From an uncultured Hyphomicrobiales bacterium (lineage in GTDB: Bacteria > Pseudomonadota > Alphaproteobacteria > Rhizobiales > Beijerinckiaceae), in the NCBI GenBank assembly GCA_903902915.1, contig CAIUWR010000059.1, positions 1-44,180 of the forward strand: a DNA stretch of 44,180 bases. Reading direction: 5' to 3'. Both the position numbers and the translations under genes were made by a program. Below are positions 7,631 through 16,681 of this stretch, one piece after another. The notes beneath the pieces are model-generated. The model did not search any database. It saw only the letters and a list, made by a program, of their open reading frames with translations, and had not been told where the DNA came from. The first letter of the stretch is position 1. Every line of letters begins with the position of its first letter.

Positions 7631-9433
7631 CTACTCCGCCGCTGCGGCGATTTCGCCCGTACCAAGCTGCACTTCCAGCAACCGACGATAAACTCCGTTG
7701 GGACGGGCGAGCAGCTGCGCGTGGGTTCCATCCTCCACCACCGCGCCATGATCGAAGACGAGGATTCGGTCGAGCCGCTGAATGGTTGAAAGCCTGTGCG
7801 CCACCACGATGGTCGTGCGCCCAGCGGACAACCGCTCGATGGCCTGCCGGATATACCGCTCCGAAATGCTGTCGAGGCTGGAGGTCGCCTCGTCGAGCAC
7901 AAGGATGGGCGTATTGGCGAGAATGGCGCGGGCGATGGCGACCCGCTGGCGCTCGCCGCCCGAAAGCTTGATGCCCCGCTCGCCCACCAAAGTGTCATAG
8001 CCCTTGGAGAGCCCCTCGATGAACTCCGCCGCATGGGCGAGGCGCGCAGCTTCGCTGATTTCGGCGATGGTCACGCCGGGACGACCATAGGCGATGTTCT
8101 CCGCCAATGAGCGGTGGAACAGGATGGGGTCTTGCGGCACCAGCCCCACAGCCTCGCGCAAGGAGGCCTGGGTGACGGCGGATATGTCCTGCCCGTCAAT
8201 GGAGATGCGGCCGCTCTCGAGGTCATAGAGCCGCTGAATCAGCTTCACGAAGGTGGATTTGCCTGAGCCCGAATGGCCCACGAGGCCGACCCTTTGCCCG
8301 GCGGGTATCTCCAGCGAGAAATGTTCGAACACCGGCCCCCGCGCGCCCTTGTAGCGAAAGGTGACGTCGTTGAATGAAATCGCGCCCCGCGCCACCGCCA
8401 GAGGCTTCGCGCCGGGCTTGTCGGCCACGTCGATGTCGGCGTCGCGAAAATCCAGCACATCGTCCATATCGTTGATGGTGCGCTGGATCTGGCGCACGTT
8501 CTGCGCGATGTCGCGCAGATAGCCGGTGATGAGGAACTGCGTGGCGATGAGGCTGGCGATGTCGCCGGGCGTCGCAAGGCCCCGGCTCCACAGGAACACC
8601 CCCGTGGTCAACATGACCGCCTGCAAAACGATCAGCATGAGCGCCTGCGCCAGGCCGGTCCAGGCGCCGCGATCCCAGGCGACGATGGAGCGCCGCGCCC
8701 AGGTGGCGGAGACCTGCGCAAACAGGCCATCCTCGCGGCCCTCCGCCGCGAAACTTTTCACCGTTGGATTGCCGGTGACCGAGTCCGCCAGCGTACCGCT
8801 CATTTTCGAATCCATCTCGCGAGCGGCGCGGTTGGCCGGGCTCACCCACAGGATCGACAGCGCGACGCTGACGCTGATGAAGACCACGATGCAGCCGCCC
8901 ACCAGCGCGCCCAGCAACGGCCAGCGCAGGGTGAAAGTGACGGTGACGCCGATCACCACGATCAGGGCGGGCGCGAGATTGAAGGCCAGCGTGTCGGTAA
9001 ACGTGTCGAACGAGTTCATGCCGCGCGTGATCTTGCGCACGGTGGCGCCCGCGAAACTGTTGGCGTGCCAGTCCGAGGAGAAGCGCTGCACCTTGGCGAA
9101 AGCGTCGCGCCCGATGGCGGTGATGGCGCGCGCGCTCATGCGATTGAGCAAAAAGGTCACGAGTTGCCGCGACACCTGAAACGTGGCGGCGAGCCCGATC
9201 AACAGTGCGAGCGCCCAAAGCGCAGGCGCAGGATCATCCCGCGAGCCGGACGCCACCGCGTCTACGAGGCGCCCCGAAGCGATAGGCACCGTGACATCGA
9301 CGAGAGTGGACGCGATGCGCGCGACGACGAGCGTGCCGAACAGCGCGGGCGACAGCAGCCAGTAGTGCGTGACGAAGCGAAAGACCCTGCCGAAGCGGGG
9401 CTTTTTGCGCGGAATGGATTCGCCTTGGGCCAC
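7631..9433 (-). CDS. ABC transporter, fused membrane and ATPase domains
   Basis: A 600-residue half-transporter of the exporter type. The N-terminal half holds about six membrane helices (for example [17 protein letters not shown] and [18 protein letters not shown]). The C-terminal half holds the nucleotide-binding domain: Walker [10 protein letters not shown] (about residue 390), signature [17 protein letters not shown], Walker [14 protein letters not shown] and the H-loop VVAHRLST. Such proteins act as homodimers or heterodimers exporting lipids, drugs or peptides; the substrate is unknown. A small unknown gene ends 6 bp upstream of its start. Its place between rsh and pyrE is not part of the core conserved order, so it looks like a lineage insertion. 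Confidence 0.9.
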   Translation of the reverse strand: MAQGESIPRKKPRFGRVFRFVTHYWLLSPALFGTLVVARIASTLVDVTVPIASGRLVDAVASGSRDDPAPALWALALLIGLAATFQVSRQLVTFLLNRMSARAITAIGRDAFAKVQRFSSDWHANSFAGATVRKITRGMNSFDTFTDTLAFNLAPALIVVIGVTVTFTLRWPLLGALVGGCIVVFISVSVALSILWVSPANRAAREMDSKMSGTLADSVTGNPTVKSFAAEGREDGLFAQVSATWARRSIVAWDRGAWTGLAQALMLIVLQAVMLTTGVFLWSRGLATPGDIASLIATQFLITGYLRDIAQNVRQIQRTINDMDDVLDFRDADIDVADKPGAKPLAVARGAISFNDVTFRYKGARGPVFEHFSLEIPAGQRVGLVGHSGSGKSTFVKLIQRLYDLESGRISIDGQDISAVTQASLREAVGLVPQDPILFHRSLAENIAYGRPGVTIAEISEAARLAHAAEFIEGLSKGYDTLVGERGIKLSGGERQRVAIARAILANTPILVLDEATSSLDSISERYIRQAIERLSAGRTTIVVAHRLSTIQRLDRILVFDHGAVVEDGTHAQLLARPNGVYRRLLEVQLGTGEIAAAAE

Positions 9434-9439
9434 GATCAG

Positions 9440-9679
9440 CTAATGATGGCTCGCGCCGGGCGGCGTCTCGACGAAGAGCCGCACCCATTGCTCGGGCAAA
9501 GTGTGATGGGCGGCGATCTGCAAGGGGCTCAATCCTTCGCGATACATGCGCACCAGCGAGCGGCGCACCGCGATCGGCAGATCATTGATGCTGCCATAGG
9601 CCCCAGGCGCCGCAGCGCCAGCGACGGGAATCCGAGCCGCTTCGATCAAGCTCTTCATGGATGTCGTCCGTTTGATCAT
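9440..9679 (-). CDS. Small protein of unknown function
   Basis: A 79-residue frame ending 6 bp before the ABC transporter start. I do not recognise a family. The central part SINDLPIAVRRSLVRMYREG followed by LSPLQIAAHHTLPEQWVRLF reads like a short helix-turn-helix or tri-helical segment. No membrane span is visible. Alternative start: ATG at 9658 (MKSLIEAARI); neither start has a strong ribosome site. Tight spacing to the ABC gene and lack of a competing gene on the other strand support it being real. Confidence 0.5.
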   Translation of the reverse strand: MIKRTTSMKSLIEAARIPVAGAAAPGAYGSINDLPIAVRRSLVRMYREGLSPLQIAAHHTLPEQWVRLFVETPPGASHH

Positions 9680-9854
9680 TGCGGAAGTTTAGGCGCACGG
9701 GGCGAAAACATCTACGGAAATGTCTCCCGCCAAGGGCTCGTGCACATGTTTCGCACCAGCGCGCCGCCAAGCTTCGGCGGGCGGCAAGCTTGACACTTCC
9801 GCTTCTTTTCCATGACACTCGCATGACTTTTGCGGTCAAATCCGGGAGGGGCGC

Positions 9855-10148
9855 ATGCCGAAAGCCTATTGGGTCAGTTGCTACCATTCCATTTCCGACG
9901 AACGCAAGCTTGCGGCCTATGCGGCCCTCGCCGGTCCGGCGATCACCGCAGGCGGCGGGCGCTTTCTGGCGCGCGGCATCCCGGCCCTGACCTATGAACA
10001 CGGCCTCAAGCAGCGCACGGTCATCATCGAGTTCGACAGCGTCGAGACCGCGCAAAGGGTGCATGACAGCGAGGGCTATCAAGCCGCGCTCGAAGCCCTC
10101 GGCGATGGCGCCGTGCGCGATCTGCGGATTGTCGACGGCGTGGCGTAA
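9855..10148 (+). CDS. DUF1330 family protein
   Basis: A 97-residue protein of the DUF1330 family, a dimeric ferredoxin-like alpha/beta barrel fold related to antibiotic-biosynthesis monooxygenases. It starts MPKAYWVSCYHSISDERKLA, shown as AYWVSCYHSISDE, then has YAALAGPAITAGGGRFLARG and the closing strand TVIIEFDSVETAQRVHDSEGY. The family's biochemical role is not established. GGGAGGGG lies just upstream of the ATG. A TTGACA at 9790-9795 could be its -35 element, but the paired -10 (TGACAC) is weak. It stands alone on the plus strand, followed by the amidotransferase gene. Confidence 0.85.
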   Translation: MPKAYWVSCYHSISDERKLAAYAALAGPAITAGGGRFLARGIPALTYEHGLKQRTVIIEFDSVETAQRVHDSEGYQAALEALGDGAVRDLRIVDGVA

Positions 10149-10238
10149 GGCTCTGAGCGCGCGTCTTGTTCAATCGTTAAGGCGGGGCATGGCAAACTAT
10201 GTTCACGATGCTCCACCAACTGACTGAAAGCGCTGATC

Positions 10239-11033
10239 ATGTGCCGATGGGTCGCCTATTCCGGTCCGCGCCTGCCGCTTGAAGACGTCATCTTCAATCC
10301 GAAATATTCGCTGGTGCACCAGAGTTTTTCCGCACGCGAGTCCGTCGTCGCCACCAATGCGGATGGGTTTGGCGTCGCCTGGTATGGATCGCGGTCGGAG
10401 CCCGGACTGTTCAAGGACATCCTGCCCGCGTGGCATGACGAGAATCTGCGCTCGCTTTCAAGGCAGATCGAATCCCAACTCTTCTTCGCCCATGTGCGCG
10501 CCTCAACCGGCACGAGCGTCACGCGCGCCAACTGCCATCCCTTCACGTTCGGGAACTGGAGCTTCATGCACAATGGCAGGCTCGGCGGCTGGAGCGATCA
10601 TCGGCGCGAAATGGAGGGGCTGATTGACGGCGCCTTCTACAAGGAGCGCACCGGCACGACCGATAGCGAGGCGCTGTTTCTCATCGCGCTGTCTCACGGG
10701 CTGCGCGAAGATCCACTTGCTGGCTTCACGAAGGCGCTTTCGAGCATCCTGCGCATTCAGGCGGCGGCAGGCGCCGCGGAGCCCACCCGCATATCGGCCG
10801 CCCTGAGCGATGGGACCAGCATCTGGGCCTTGCGATATTCGAGCGATGGCCAATCGCCCAGCATGTATGTCGGCGCGCCGTTCGAGGGACCGCAAGGCGC
10901 CGACAAGGCCTATGTGACCACCATCGCCTCAGAGCCCTTCGACAACGAAGCCGACCACTGGCGCGCAGTTGAGGAAGGATGCTTCCTCCATATTGAAAAT
11001 GGCGCCGTCACGCAGACGAAAATTTATTTGTAG
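10239..11033 (+). CDS. Class II glutamine amidotransferase (YafJ/EgtC-like)
   Basis: A 264-residue stand-alone Ntn-hydrolase glutaminase domain. It begins MCRWVAYSGPRL, with the catalytic cysteine at residue 2 exposed once Met is removed. Other family landmarks follow: LVHQSF, NADGFGVAWY, FFAHVRASTG and NCHPFTFGNWSFMHNG, the last being the substrate-binding N-H-N-G region at about residues 98-113. Relatives include YafJ of E. coli and EgtC of ergothioneine synthesis, which hydrolyses gamma-glutamyl bonds. No other ergothioneine genes are nearby, so the substrate is open. It lies 90 bp after the DUF1330 gene on the same strand and converges on the TonB-like gene. Confidence 0.9.
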   Translation: MCRWVAYSGPRLPLEDVIFNPKYSLVHQSFSARESVVATNADGFGVAWYGSRSEPGLFKDILPAWHDENLRSLSRQIESQLFFAHVRASTGTSVTRANCHPFTFGNWSFMHNGRLGGWSDHRREMEGLIDGAFYKERTGTTDSEALFLIALSHGLREDPLAGFTKALSSILRIQAAAGAAEPTRISAALSDGTSIWALRYSSDGQSPSMYVGAPFEGPQGADKAYVTTIASEPFDNEADHWRAVEEGCFLHIENGAVTQTKIYL

Positions 11034-11073
11034 ATCGCCGCATGTCCGCGCCCATTGGCTGGAACGAGCGCCG

Positions 11074-12201
11074 CTACTCAGGCCCGTAGTCCAGCACCAG
11101 CCCCAACGGCTTGCCATGGGGCGTTGGAGGAAACGGCGAGGCCATGCGAACCGCAGACAGCGCGGCAAAATCGAGGATCGGCACACCACTTGAGCGCGTG
11201 ACGGCGGACGCCGCCAAACGGCCGTTGCCATCCACGACAAACTCGATCCGCACGGGCCTTCGCCTTGATGCCGTCGGCAGCCCTGGGGGCAGACGCACAA
11301 GCGGCACGATCATCCCATAAAGCGTTGACGTATAAGTCGCCTCCGCATTTCCCGAGAGCGCGCGCGAAGCCTTGGCGCCGCCCTCAAATTCCATTTTCGG
11401 CAAAGGCGCGAAAAAGGCGAACCTGTTCGCCGCCGGAGTTTCCGGCTTCGCCTCGCTTTCAGGCTCCCGTTCGGCGGGGTCGGCTGTTTCATCCGGAGCC
11501 GCCTGCGCGCGCACAGGAACGCCTTGCGGATCGGGCGGCGCGTTCTCGGGCGGGGCGGGTTCGGCGAGAGGCGGTTGCGCCGCAGGCTTCGCCGGCTCGG
11601 CAACGGGCGTTAGCGTTGGCGTGGGCGTCGGCGTTGGCGTGGGCGTGGGCTTGGCAGCTTCTTCGACCGGCTTCTCCGGCTCAGGCGTCGGCGCCGCCTG
11701 CGGCGCGCCAAGGATCGGCTGCGTCGCAGAGGCGTCGCCGATAGTCAATTCCGTATCATTTTGCGTCGACTTCGGCGCATCGGTGGCTGGCGGCTCGTCG
11801 AGCGGAACCGTAGGCGGCATCTCCACCTTTTCTTCGTCCGGCTCCTTTGACGCCTCCTCCTGCTTTTGCTCGGCTGGGGGAGGCTCCTTTTTCGCCTCGG
11901 GGGCGGGTTCCGGGGGCTTTTCCTCTTGGGGCTTTTCCTCTTGGGGCTTTTCCGGGGGCTTTTCCTGGGGCGCAGGATCAGGCGCAGGCGGCTCCACAAC
12001 CAGCTCGACGGTGACCGGTTCGGACTCCGGCGGCGGCGACCAGAACATTTCCCATAGAAAACCCGCGCCAATCAGACTGGCGTGCAACAGCAGGGCGAAT
12101 CCCAGAAAAACCAAAGCGCGCAAAGCGCCTCCCACGCGCCCGCGCCCCGAAGCCGGCCCGAGGCGTCGATCCGGATCGCTCGCCCTCAACCCATTCAGCA
12201 T
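11074..12201 (-). CDS. TonB-like energy transducer with long Pro/Glu/Lys linker
   Basis: A 375-residue protein with TonB architecture. A short cytoplasmic N-terminus is followed by one membrane segment (ALRALVFLGFALLLHASLIG, about residues 27-46). A very long periplasmic linker rich in Pro, Glu, Lys, Thr and Ala spans about 60-280. The C-terminal TonB-like domain has VRIEFVVDGNGRLAASAVTR and SSGVPILDFAALSAVRM (about 310-350). TonB passes proton-motive force from ExbBD to outer-membrane receptors. No exbB, exbD or receptor is in the window, so the partner is unknown; a TolA-like role is possible but the C-terminal VxFxVxxxG pattern favours TonB. The linker holds two tandem-repeat tracts. It ends 40 bp from the convergent amidotransferase. 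Confidence 0.75.
   Translation of the reverse strand: MLNGLRASDPDRRLGPASGRGRVGGALRALVFLGFALLLHASLIGAGFLWEMFWSPPPESEPVTVELVVEPPAPDPAPQEKPPEKPQEEKPQEEKPPEPAPEAKKEPPPAEQKQEEASKEPDEEKVEMPPTVPLDEPPATDAPKSTQNDTELTIGDASATQPILGAPQAAPTPEPEKPVEEAAKPTPTPTPTPTPTLTPVAEPAKPAAQPPLAEPAPPENAPPDPQGVPVRAQAAPDETADPAEREPESEAKPETPAANRFAFFAPLPKMEFEGGAKASRALSGNAEATYTSTLYGMIVPLVRLPPGLPTASRRRPVRIEFVVDGNGRLAASAVTRSSGVPILDFAALSAVRMASPFPPTPHGKPLGLVLDYGPE
11604..11655. repeat. Hexamer-like (Pro-Thr) codon repeat in the TonB-like gene
   Basis: About eight imperfect 6-bp units (GGCGTT/GGCGTG/GGCGTC on the plus strand) encode a (Pro-Thr)n run in the periplasmic linker. Such tracts are prone to slippage that keeps frame when whole units are lost or gained. 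Confidence 0.7.
11916..11970. repeat. 15-bp tandem repeat encoding Glu-Lys-Pro-Gln-Glu units
   Basis: The unit GGGGCTTTTCCTCTT recurs about three times, the last copies diverged. It encodes EKPQE, EKPQE and EKPPE in the linker of the TonB-like protein. A 15-bp unit preserves the reading frame on expansion or contraction, so linker length could vary between strains. Confidence 0.75.
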
Positions 12202-12237
12202 AGGTCAAGCGCAAGCCAAGGTTGTGAAGACCCGCGT

Positions 12238-14439
12238 CTAGCCATTCACCCGCTCGACTTTGGAGACCACGCTTTTCGCCCTCAAATGACTGATGATGGC
12301 GTTCAGATGCTTCAGGTCGCGAACCTGAAGGTCAAGAACAATATCGCGGAAATCCGACGATCTGTTGACGAATTCGATGTGGTCGATATTGCCGCCCTCA
12401 TCGCCGATGACTGTGGCGATGGAGCCAAGGGCGCCCGGTTCGTTCATGGCGTTGACGATGATCTGGGCGGGAAACAACTCGCCATTTTCGTCGAGATCCC
12501 ACCGGACGTCGAGCCAGCGTTCGGGCTGATCGTCAAAGGCCGTCAGAGCCGGAGACTGGATGGGGTAGATCGTGATCCCCTCCCCCGGCGTCAGAATGCC
12601 GACAATCCGATCGCCGGGCACTGCGCCGCCATTGGGCGCAAAGCGCACCGGCAGATCGCCATTCAGGCCACGAATGGGAATGGCGTTGGAGGAGACCTCG
12701 TCAGCGCCGGGCACCTTGAACACAAGGCTCGCCGCCTTGCGCAGTCCAAACCAGCCCGGCTCTCCCTTGGCGGGCGTCGCCTGGGGGCGGCGCTCCTCGC
12801 GGAAATCCGGATGGACGGCCCGCACCACATCGCCAGAGAACATCTCGCCACGGCCCACCGCCGCCAGCACATCCTCGACGTTCTGGCGGGCGAGGCGCGG
12901 CAGCGCGGCCTTCAACCTGTCTTCGGAGAAAGCCTTGCCCGCCCGCTCGAAAGCGCGCAGCACGATCTGACGGCCGAGCCCCGCATATTGCTTGCGCACG
13001 GCGTCTCGCGTCGCCCGGCGAATGGCGGCCCGCGCCTTGCCCGTCACGACAAGCGACTCCCAGGCGGCCGGGGGCGCCTGTCCGTCGGCCCGCGTCACCT
13101 CGACTTCGTCGCCATTCTGTAATTCCGAGAGCAGCGGCGCGATGCGGCCGTTGATCTTGCAGCCGATGGCGCCGTTGCCAAGCTCCGTATGCACCGCATA
13201 GGCGAAGTCGATGGGGGTCGCTCCGCGCGGCAGCGCGATGAGCCGCCCCTTGGGGGTGAAGCAGAAGACCTGATCATGGAACAGCTCAAGCTTGGTATGC
13301 TCGAGAAACTCTTCGGGACTGTCCCCTTCGGCCAAAAGCTCGATGGTGCGGCGCAGCCAGTTATAGGCGCGACTTTCGTGGGTCAGCTTGTCCGGATCGC
13401 CGACGCGGCCATCCTTGTAGAGCGCATGGGCCGCGATGCCATATTCGGCGATGTCATGCATGTCGCGTGTGCGCACCTGAAGCTCGACGCGCTGGCGCCC
13501 CGGGCCGACCACGGTGGTGTGGATGGAGCGGTAATCGTTCTGCTTCGGGGTCGAAATATAGTCTTTGAAGCGGCCCGGCACGGTCGGCCATTTCATGTGC
13601 ACGACGCCCAGCGCCCGATAACAATCCTCCACATCCTTCACCACGATGCGAAAGCCGAAGATGTCGGAGAGCTGCTCGAAGGCGATCGACTTGTGCTCCA
13701 TCTTGCGGAACACCGAATAAGGCGCCTTCTGTCGACCCTTGACCTCAGCTCCAATGCCCCGTCTGGCCAACTGCTCGGTCAACTCCCCTTCGATGTCGGA
13801 GATGAGTTTGCCATTGTTGGCCTTGAGATCGGCCAGCCGCGCCTCGATCATGGCGTCGGCTTCGGGCATGAGGGTCTTGAAGGCCAGATCCTCCAGCTCG
13901 TCGCGCATGTGCTGCATGCCCATGCGTCCGGCCAGCGGCGCGTAGATGTCCAGCGTCTCCTGCGCCACGCGCGCCCGCTTTTCAGGCGGCACGAAATGCA
14001 GGGTGCGCATATTGTGGAGACGGTCGGCGAGTTTGACGAGAAGCACACGCACATCGTCGGCGATGGCGAGGAGCAACTTGCGGAAATTTTCGGCCTGTTC
14101 GGCGCGCTTGGAGACAAGATCAAGCTTCTTGAGCTTGGTCAGCCCGTCCACAAGCCCGGCGATCTCGGCGCCGAAGAAGTGCTCGATCTCTTCCTTGGTC
14201 GAGGCGGTGTCCTCGATCGTGTCATGCAGGACCGCCGCCACGATGGTGGCGTCGTCCAGCTTCAGATCGGTGAGGATCGCCGCGACTTCGAGGGGATGGG
14301 AAAAATAGGGGTCGCCGGACGCCCGCTTTTGCAAGCCATGGGCCTTCATCGCATAGACATAGGCGCGATTCAGCAGATCCTCGTCGGCGCTCGGATTGTA
14401 TTTCCGTACGCGATCAACGAGTTCGTACTGACGCATCAT
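12238..14439 (-). CDS. rsh: Bifunctional (p)ppGpp synthetase/hydrolase (RelA/SpoT homologue)
   Basis: Rsh makes and degrades the alarmone (p)ppGpp, driving the stringent response; most alphaproteobacteria have one such long enzyme. The 733-residue product has an HD hydrolase domain with LHDTIEDT (about residue 70). The synthetase domain carries FGFRIVVKDVEDCYRALG and NDYRSIHTTVVGP (about 245-310). A TGS domain follows (LPRGATPIDFAYAVHTELG), and a C-terminal ACT domain (ALGSIATVIGDEGGNIDHIEF). The intact HD residues suggest hydrolase activity is retained. I preferred the ATG at 14439 (MMRQYELVDRV) because the longer frame would begin with a TTG without support; GGAG lies about 12 nt upstream. 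rpoZ ends 119 bp upstream, the conserved rpoZ-rsh arrangement. Confidence 0.95.
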   Translation of the reverse strand: MMRQYELVDRVRKYNPSADEDLLNRAYVYAMKAHGLQKRASGDPYFSHPLEVAAILTDLKLDDATIVAAVLHDTIEDTASTKEEIEHFFGAEIAGLVDGLTKLKKLDLVSKRAEQAENFRKLLLAIADDVRVLLVKLADRLHNMRTLHFVPPEKRARVAQETLDIYAPLAGRMGMQHMRDELEDLAFKTLMPEADAMIEARLADLKANNGKLISDIEGELTEQLARRGIGAEVKGRQKAPYSVFRKMEHKSIAFEQLSDIFGFRIVVKDVEDCYRALGVVHMKWPTVPGRFKDYISTPKQNDYRSIHTTVVGPGRQRVELQVRTRDMHDIAEYGIAAHALYKDGRVGDPDKLTHESRAYNWLRRTIELLAEGDSPEEFLEHTKLELFHDQVFCFTPKGRLIALPRGATPIDFAYAVHTELGNGAIGCKINGRIAPLLSELQNGDEVEVTRADGQAPPAAWESLVVTGKARAAIRRATRDAVRKQYAGLGRQIVLRAFERAGKAFSEDRLKAALPRLARQNVEDVLAAVGRGEMFSGDVVRAVHPDFREERRPQATPAKGEPGWFGLRKAASLVFKVPGADEVSSNAIPIRGLNGDLPVRFAPNGGAVPGDRIVGILTPGEGITIYPIQSPALTAFDDQPERWLDVRWDLDENGELFPAQIIVNAMNEPGALGSIATVIGDEGGNIDHIEFVNRSSDFRDIVLDLQVRDLKHLNAIISHLRAKSVVSKVERVNG

Positions 14440-14558
14440 TTGCGAATCTGTCTCCGGGCGAGGCAAGCGGCGGACCGACGCGCTTGCGGGTCCGCCGACT
14501 ATCTACGCAGTAGGCCTGCGAAACAAGCCCCCGGCTTGCGGCGCCGCCAAAGCAGCAA

Positions 14559-14951
14559 TTACTCGCCGTCGTCCTCGGTCTCTGCGGGAGGCACCAGGCC
14601 TTCAAGGCCGCGCAGAAGATCTTCTTCGGTCATCCGGTCGAACTGCACGTCGGAGTGCGGCTGACCAAGAGCCTCGTTGACCGAGGAGAGAGCGGGCACA
14701 GCCTCCGCTTCGGGCTCGTCGACCTCGACGTTCTTTTGCAGCGAGTGGATGAGGTCTTCCATCAGATCGTCGGGCTGAAGCGTGGAATCGGCGATTTCAC
14801 GCAGCGCCACGACGGGGTTCTTGTCGTTGTCGCGATCAATGGTGATCTGCGAGCCAGACGACAGCAGCCGCGCGCGATGGCTCGCCACGAGAACGAGTTC
14901 GAAACGATTCTCGACTTTGTCGATGCAATCTTCGACGGTGACGCGGGCCAT
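14559..14951 (-). CDS. rpoZ: RNA polymerase omega subunit
   Basis: Omega helps assemble RNA polymerase and in many bacteria forms part of a ppGpp-binding site, which fits its place next to rsh. The 130-residue product starts [20 protein letters not shown] with the family block [26 protein letters not shown], shown as HRARLLSSG and [14 protein letters not shown]. An acidic C-terminal extension of about 60 residues is usual for alphaproteobacterial omega. AGGA lies 10 nt before the ATG. A small frame (14967-15089) stops 15 nt upstream. Confidence 0.96.
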   Translation of the reverse strand: MARVTVEDCIDKVENRFELVLVASHRARLLSSGSQITIDRDNDKNPVVALREIADSTLQPDDLMEDLIHSLQKNVEVDEPEAEAVPALSSVNEALGQPHSDVQFDRMTEEDLLRGLEGLVPPAETEDDGE

Positions 14952-14966
14952 GGGCGGCGATCCTGT

Positions 14967-15089
14967 TCAGCGAGCTTTCCGGGAAAGGTGGCCGATACAC
15001 CCGCTGGCGGCCGAATGCAACCCCCGCCACGCCATTCGAATGCTCAAGCCCCCGTTAAACGGCCTTGACCTTTGCAAGAAAAACGTCAT
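14967..15089 (-). CDS. Possible 40-residue leader ORF upstream of rpoZ
   Basis: On the minus strand TTGAAGGAGAGTATATG provides a near-perfect Shine-Dalgarno (AAGGAG) 5 nt before an ATG at 15089. The frame runs 40 codons, beginning MTFFLQRSRPFNGG and ending HLSRKAR, and stops 15 nt before the rpoZ ATG. It is basic and resembles no family I know. It could be a translated leader that couples to rpoZ, or an accidental frame behind a strong ribosome site. The rest of the 14952-15331 intergenic region shows nothing firm. Confidence 0.35.
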   Translation of the reverse strand: MTFFLQRSRPFNGGLSIRMAWRGLHSAASGCIGHLSRKAR

Positions 15090-15331
15090 ATACTCTCCTT
15101 CAATTTAACGAAGAGTGTTGACTTTCCCGCCATAAATCGCTGATTGTGAGACTAGTTTACGAACCTCTGCTTCGTTCCGGAATTGTACGATTCGGTGACG
15201 GTGCGAGAGGTTCGGCAGAAGCTCATGGGTTCCATTTCAGGGTTGCTCCGATTCAGCGGGTCGCGGCGCAAGCGTAAGCTTAATCCCCGGAATTCATGGA
15301 TTTTTCGAGACCCCGTGTAGAGATCAAGATT

Positions 15332-15961
15332 ATGGCGGATCAAGAACGTATCGCTTTGTTTATTGATGGTGCGAACCTTTATGCGACGGCCAAGTCGCTC
15401 GGCTTCGACATCGACTACAAGCGGCTCCTCAAGGAATTTCAGTCCCGCGGTCGCCTCATTCGCGCTTTCTATTACACCGCGCTGGTCGAGGATCAGGAAT
15501 ATTCCTCCATCCGCCCGCTCATCGACTGGCTAGATTACAATGGCTACGCCGTCGTCACCAAGCCAACGAAAGAGTTCGTGGATTCGCTTGGTCGCCGCAA
15601 GGTGAAGGGCAACATGGACATTGAACTGGCGGTGGACGCCATGGAAATGGCCGAAAACATCGACCATCTCGTACTCTTCTCCGGCGATGGCGACTTCCGT
15701 TCCCTCGTGGAGGCGGTGCAACGCAAGGGCGTGCGCGTGTCGGTGGTCTCCACCATCACCACCCAGCCCCCGATGGTCGCCGACGAACTTCGCCGTCAGG
15801 CGGACGAGTTCATCGATCTGGTGCAGCTCGTGAGCAAGATCGGCCGCGATCCGGTCGAGCGCACCGAGCGTCCCCGCTTTGTGGAGCGTCGCACCACGGT
15901 CGGCGCGCCTGCCGCAGCGGCCCCCCAGGCGGCCCATGTGGGCGACGATTCGGATCACTGA
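15332..15961 (+). CDS. NYN-domain (LabA/DUF88-like) putative RNase
   Basis: A PIN-like NYN domain protein of about 209 residues. The signature RIALFIDGANLYATAKSLG at the start carries the first catalytic Asp. NMDIELAVDAMEMAE and HLVLFSGDGDFRSLVEAVQ at about residues 95-130 complete the acidic metal site, and VSVVSTITTQPPMVADELRRQAD follows. NYN proteins are metal-dependent ribonucleases, and LabA-like members affect gene expression. The close homologue typically sits beside rpoZ/rsh in Hyphomicrobiales. I chose the ATG at 15332; another in-frame ATG at 15296 would add 12 residues and has GGA at 6 nt, so it cannot be excluded. The last 35 residues are low-complexity Arg/Ala-rich. Confidence 0.88.
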   Translation: MADQERIALFIDGANLYATAKSLGFDIDYKRLLKEFQSRGRLIRAFYYTALVEDQEYSSIRPLIDWLDYNGYAVVTKPTKEFVDSLGRRKVKGNMDIELAVDAMEMAENIDHLVLFSGDGDFRSLVEAVQRKGVRVSVVSTITTQPPMVADELRRQADEFIDLVQLVSKIGRDPVERTERPRFVERRTTVGAPAAAAPQAAHVGDDSDH

Positions 15962-16048
15962 TCCCTGTCCCGCACAGCTCAAGCCTCATCTTCAATCGCG
16001 CCCGGGTCGGAAGGTCCCGGGCGCGATTGTCCTTTGTGCCCTCGCCTC

Positions 16049-16681
16049 ATGGAGTTTCGCCTTGAAGCGCGGGCGCGGGAGCCTGACTGGCATAATGCGC
16101 CAGTGCCAACCTTCGGCCCCGCTTCCGCCCGCCTCCTGATCGTGGGCCTGGCGCCGGGCCTGCGCGGCGCCAATCGCACCGGGCGACCCTTCACAGGGGA
16201 TTGGGCTGGCGACCTTCTCTTCGAAACGCTAATAGATCTTGGCTTTGCGCGCGGCGTCTATGACGAGCGGCCCGACGATGGGCTTGCGCTGGTGGACACG
16301 CGCATCACCAACGCCGTGCGCTGCGTGCCGCCGCAAAACAAGCCCACCCCGGCCGAAATCAAGACCTGCCGCAGATTCCTCGACCAGACCATCGCCGCCA
16401 TGCCAAGGCTCACGGCCATCGTCGCGTTGGGGCGCATCTCCCATGACAGCGTAAGCCGGGCGCTGGGCGAGAGCCCTTCCCGCCTGCCCTTCGCCCATGG
16501 CCGCGAATTCGCATTGCCACAGATCGGCGGTGGCGTAACGCTCTTCGATAGCTATCACTGCTCCCGCTACAACACGAACACGGGCGTCCTGACGCCGCAG
16601 ATGTTCCGGGCCGTCTTCGCGCGGGTGCGTGGCTTGCTGGATGGGGTCAGCGCCAGTCCGGCGCCCGCAGAGCCGCGATGA
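16049..16681 (+). CDS. Uracil-DNA glycosylase, family 5 (UDGb)-like
   Basis: This enzyme class removes uracil and other deaminated bases from DNA to start base-excision repair. The 210-residue product has motif LLIVGLAPGLRGANRTGRPF followed by TGDWAGD. The pattern GLAPxxxGxNRTGRxFTGD is typical of thermostable family 5 (UDGb) enzymes, which lack the usual catalytic Asp/Asn of family 1. The second motif, DSYHCSRYNTNTG (about residue 170), carries the conserved His. VRCVPPQNKPTPAE supplies a Cys, but an Fe-S cluster cannot be assured. I set the start at the ATG 16049; upstream codons begin with TTG at 16034. Its last 35 bp overlap the convergent peroxiredoxin gene. Confidence 0.88.
   Translation: MEFRLEARAREPDWHNAPVPTFGPASARLLIVGLAPGLRGANRTGRPFTGDWAGDLLFETLIDLGFARGVYDERPDDGLALVDTRITNAVRCVPPQNKPTPAEIKTCRRFLDQTIAAMPRLTAIVALGRISHDSVSRALGESPSRLPFAHGREFALPQIGGGVTLFDSYHCSRYNTNTGVLTPQMFRAVFARVRGLLDGVSASPAPAEPR

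Noticed and set aside
11604-11970. CRISPR-like repetition
   Set aside because: Repeats are contiguous codon repeats without spacers, inside the TonB-like gene.
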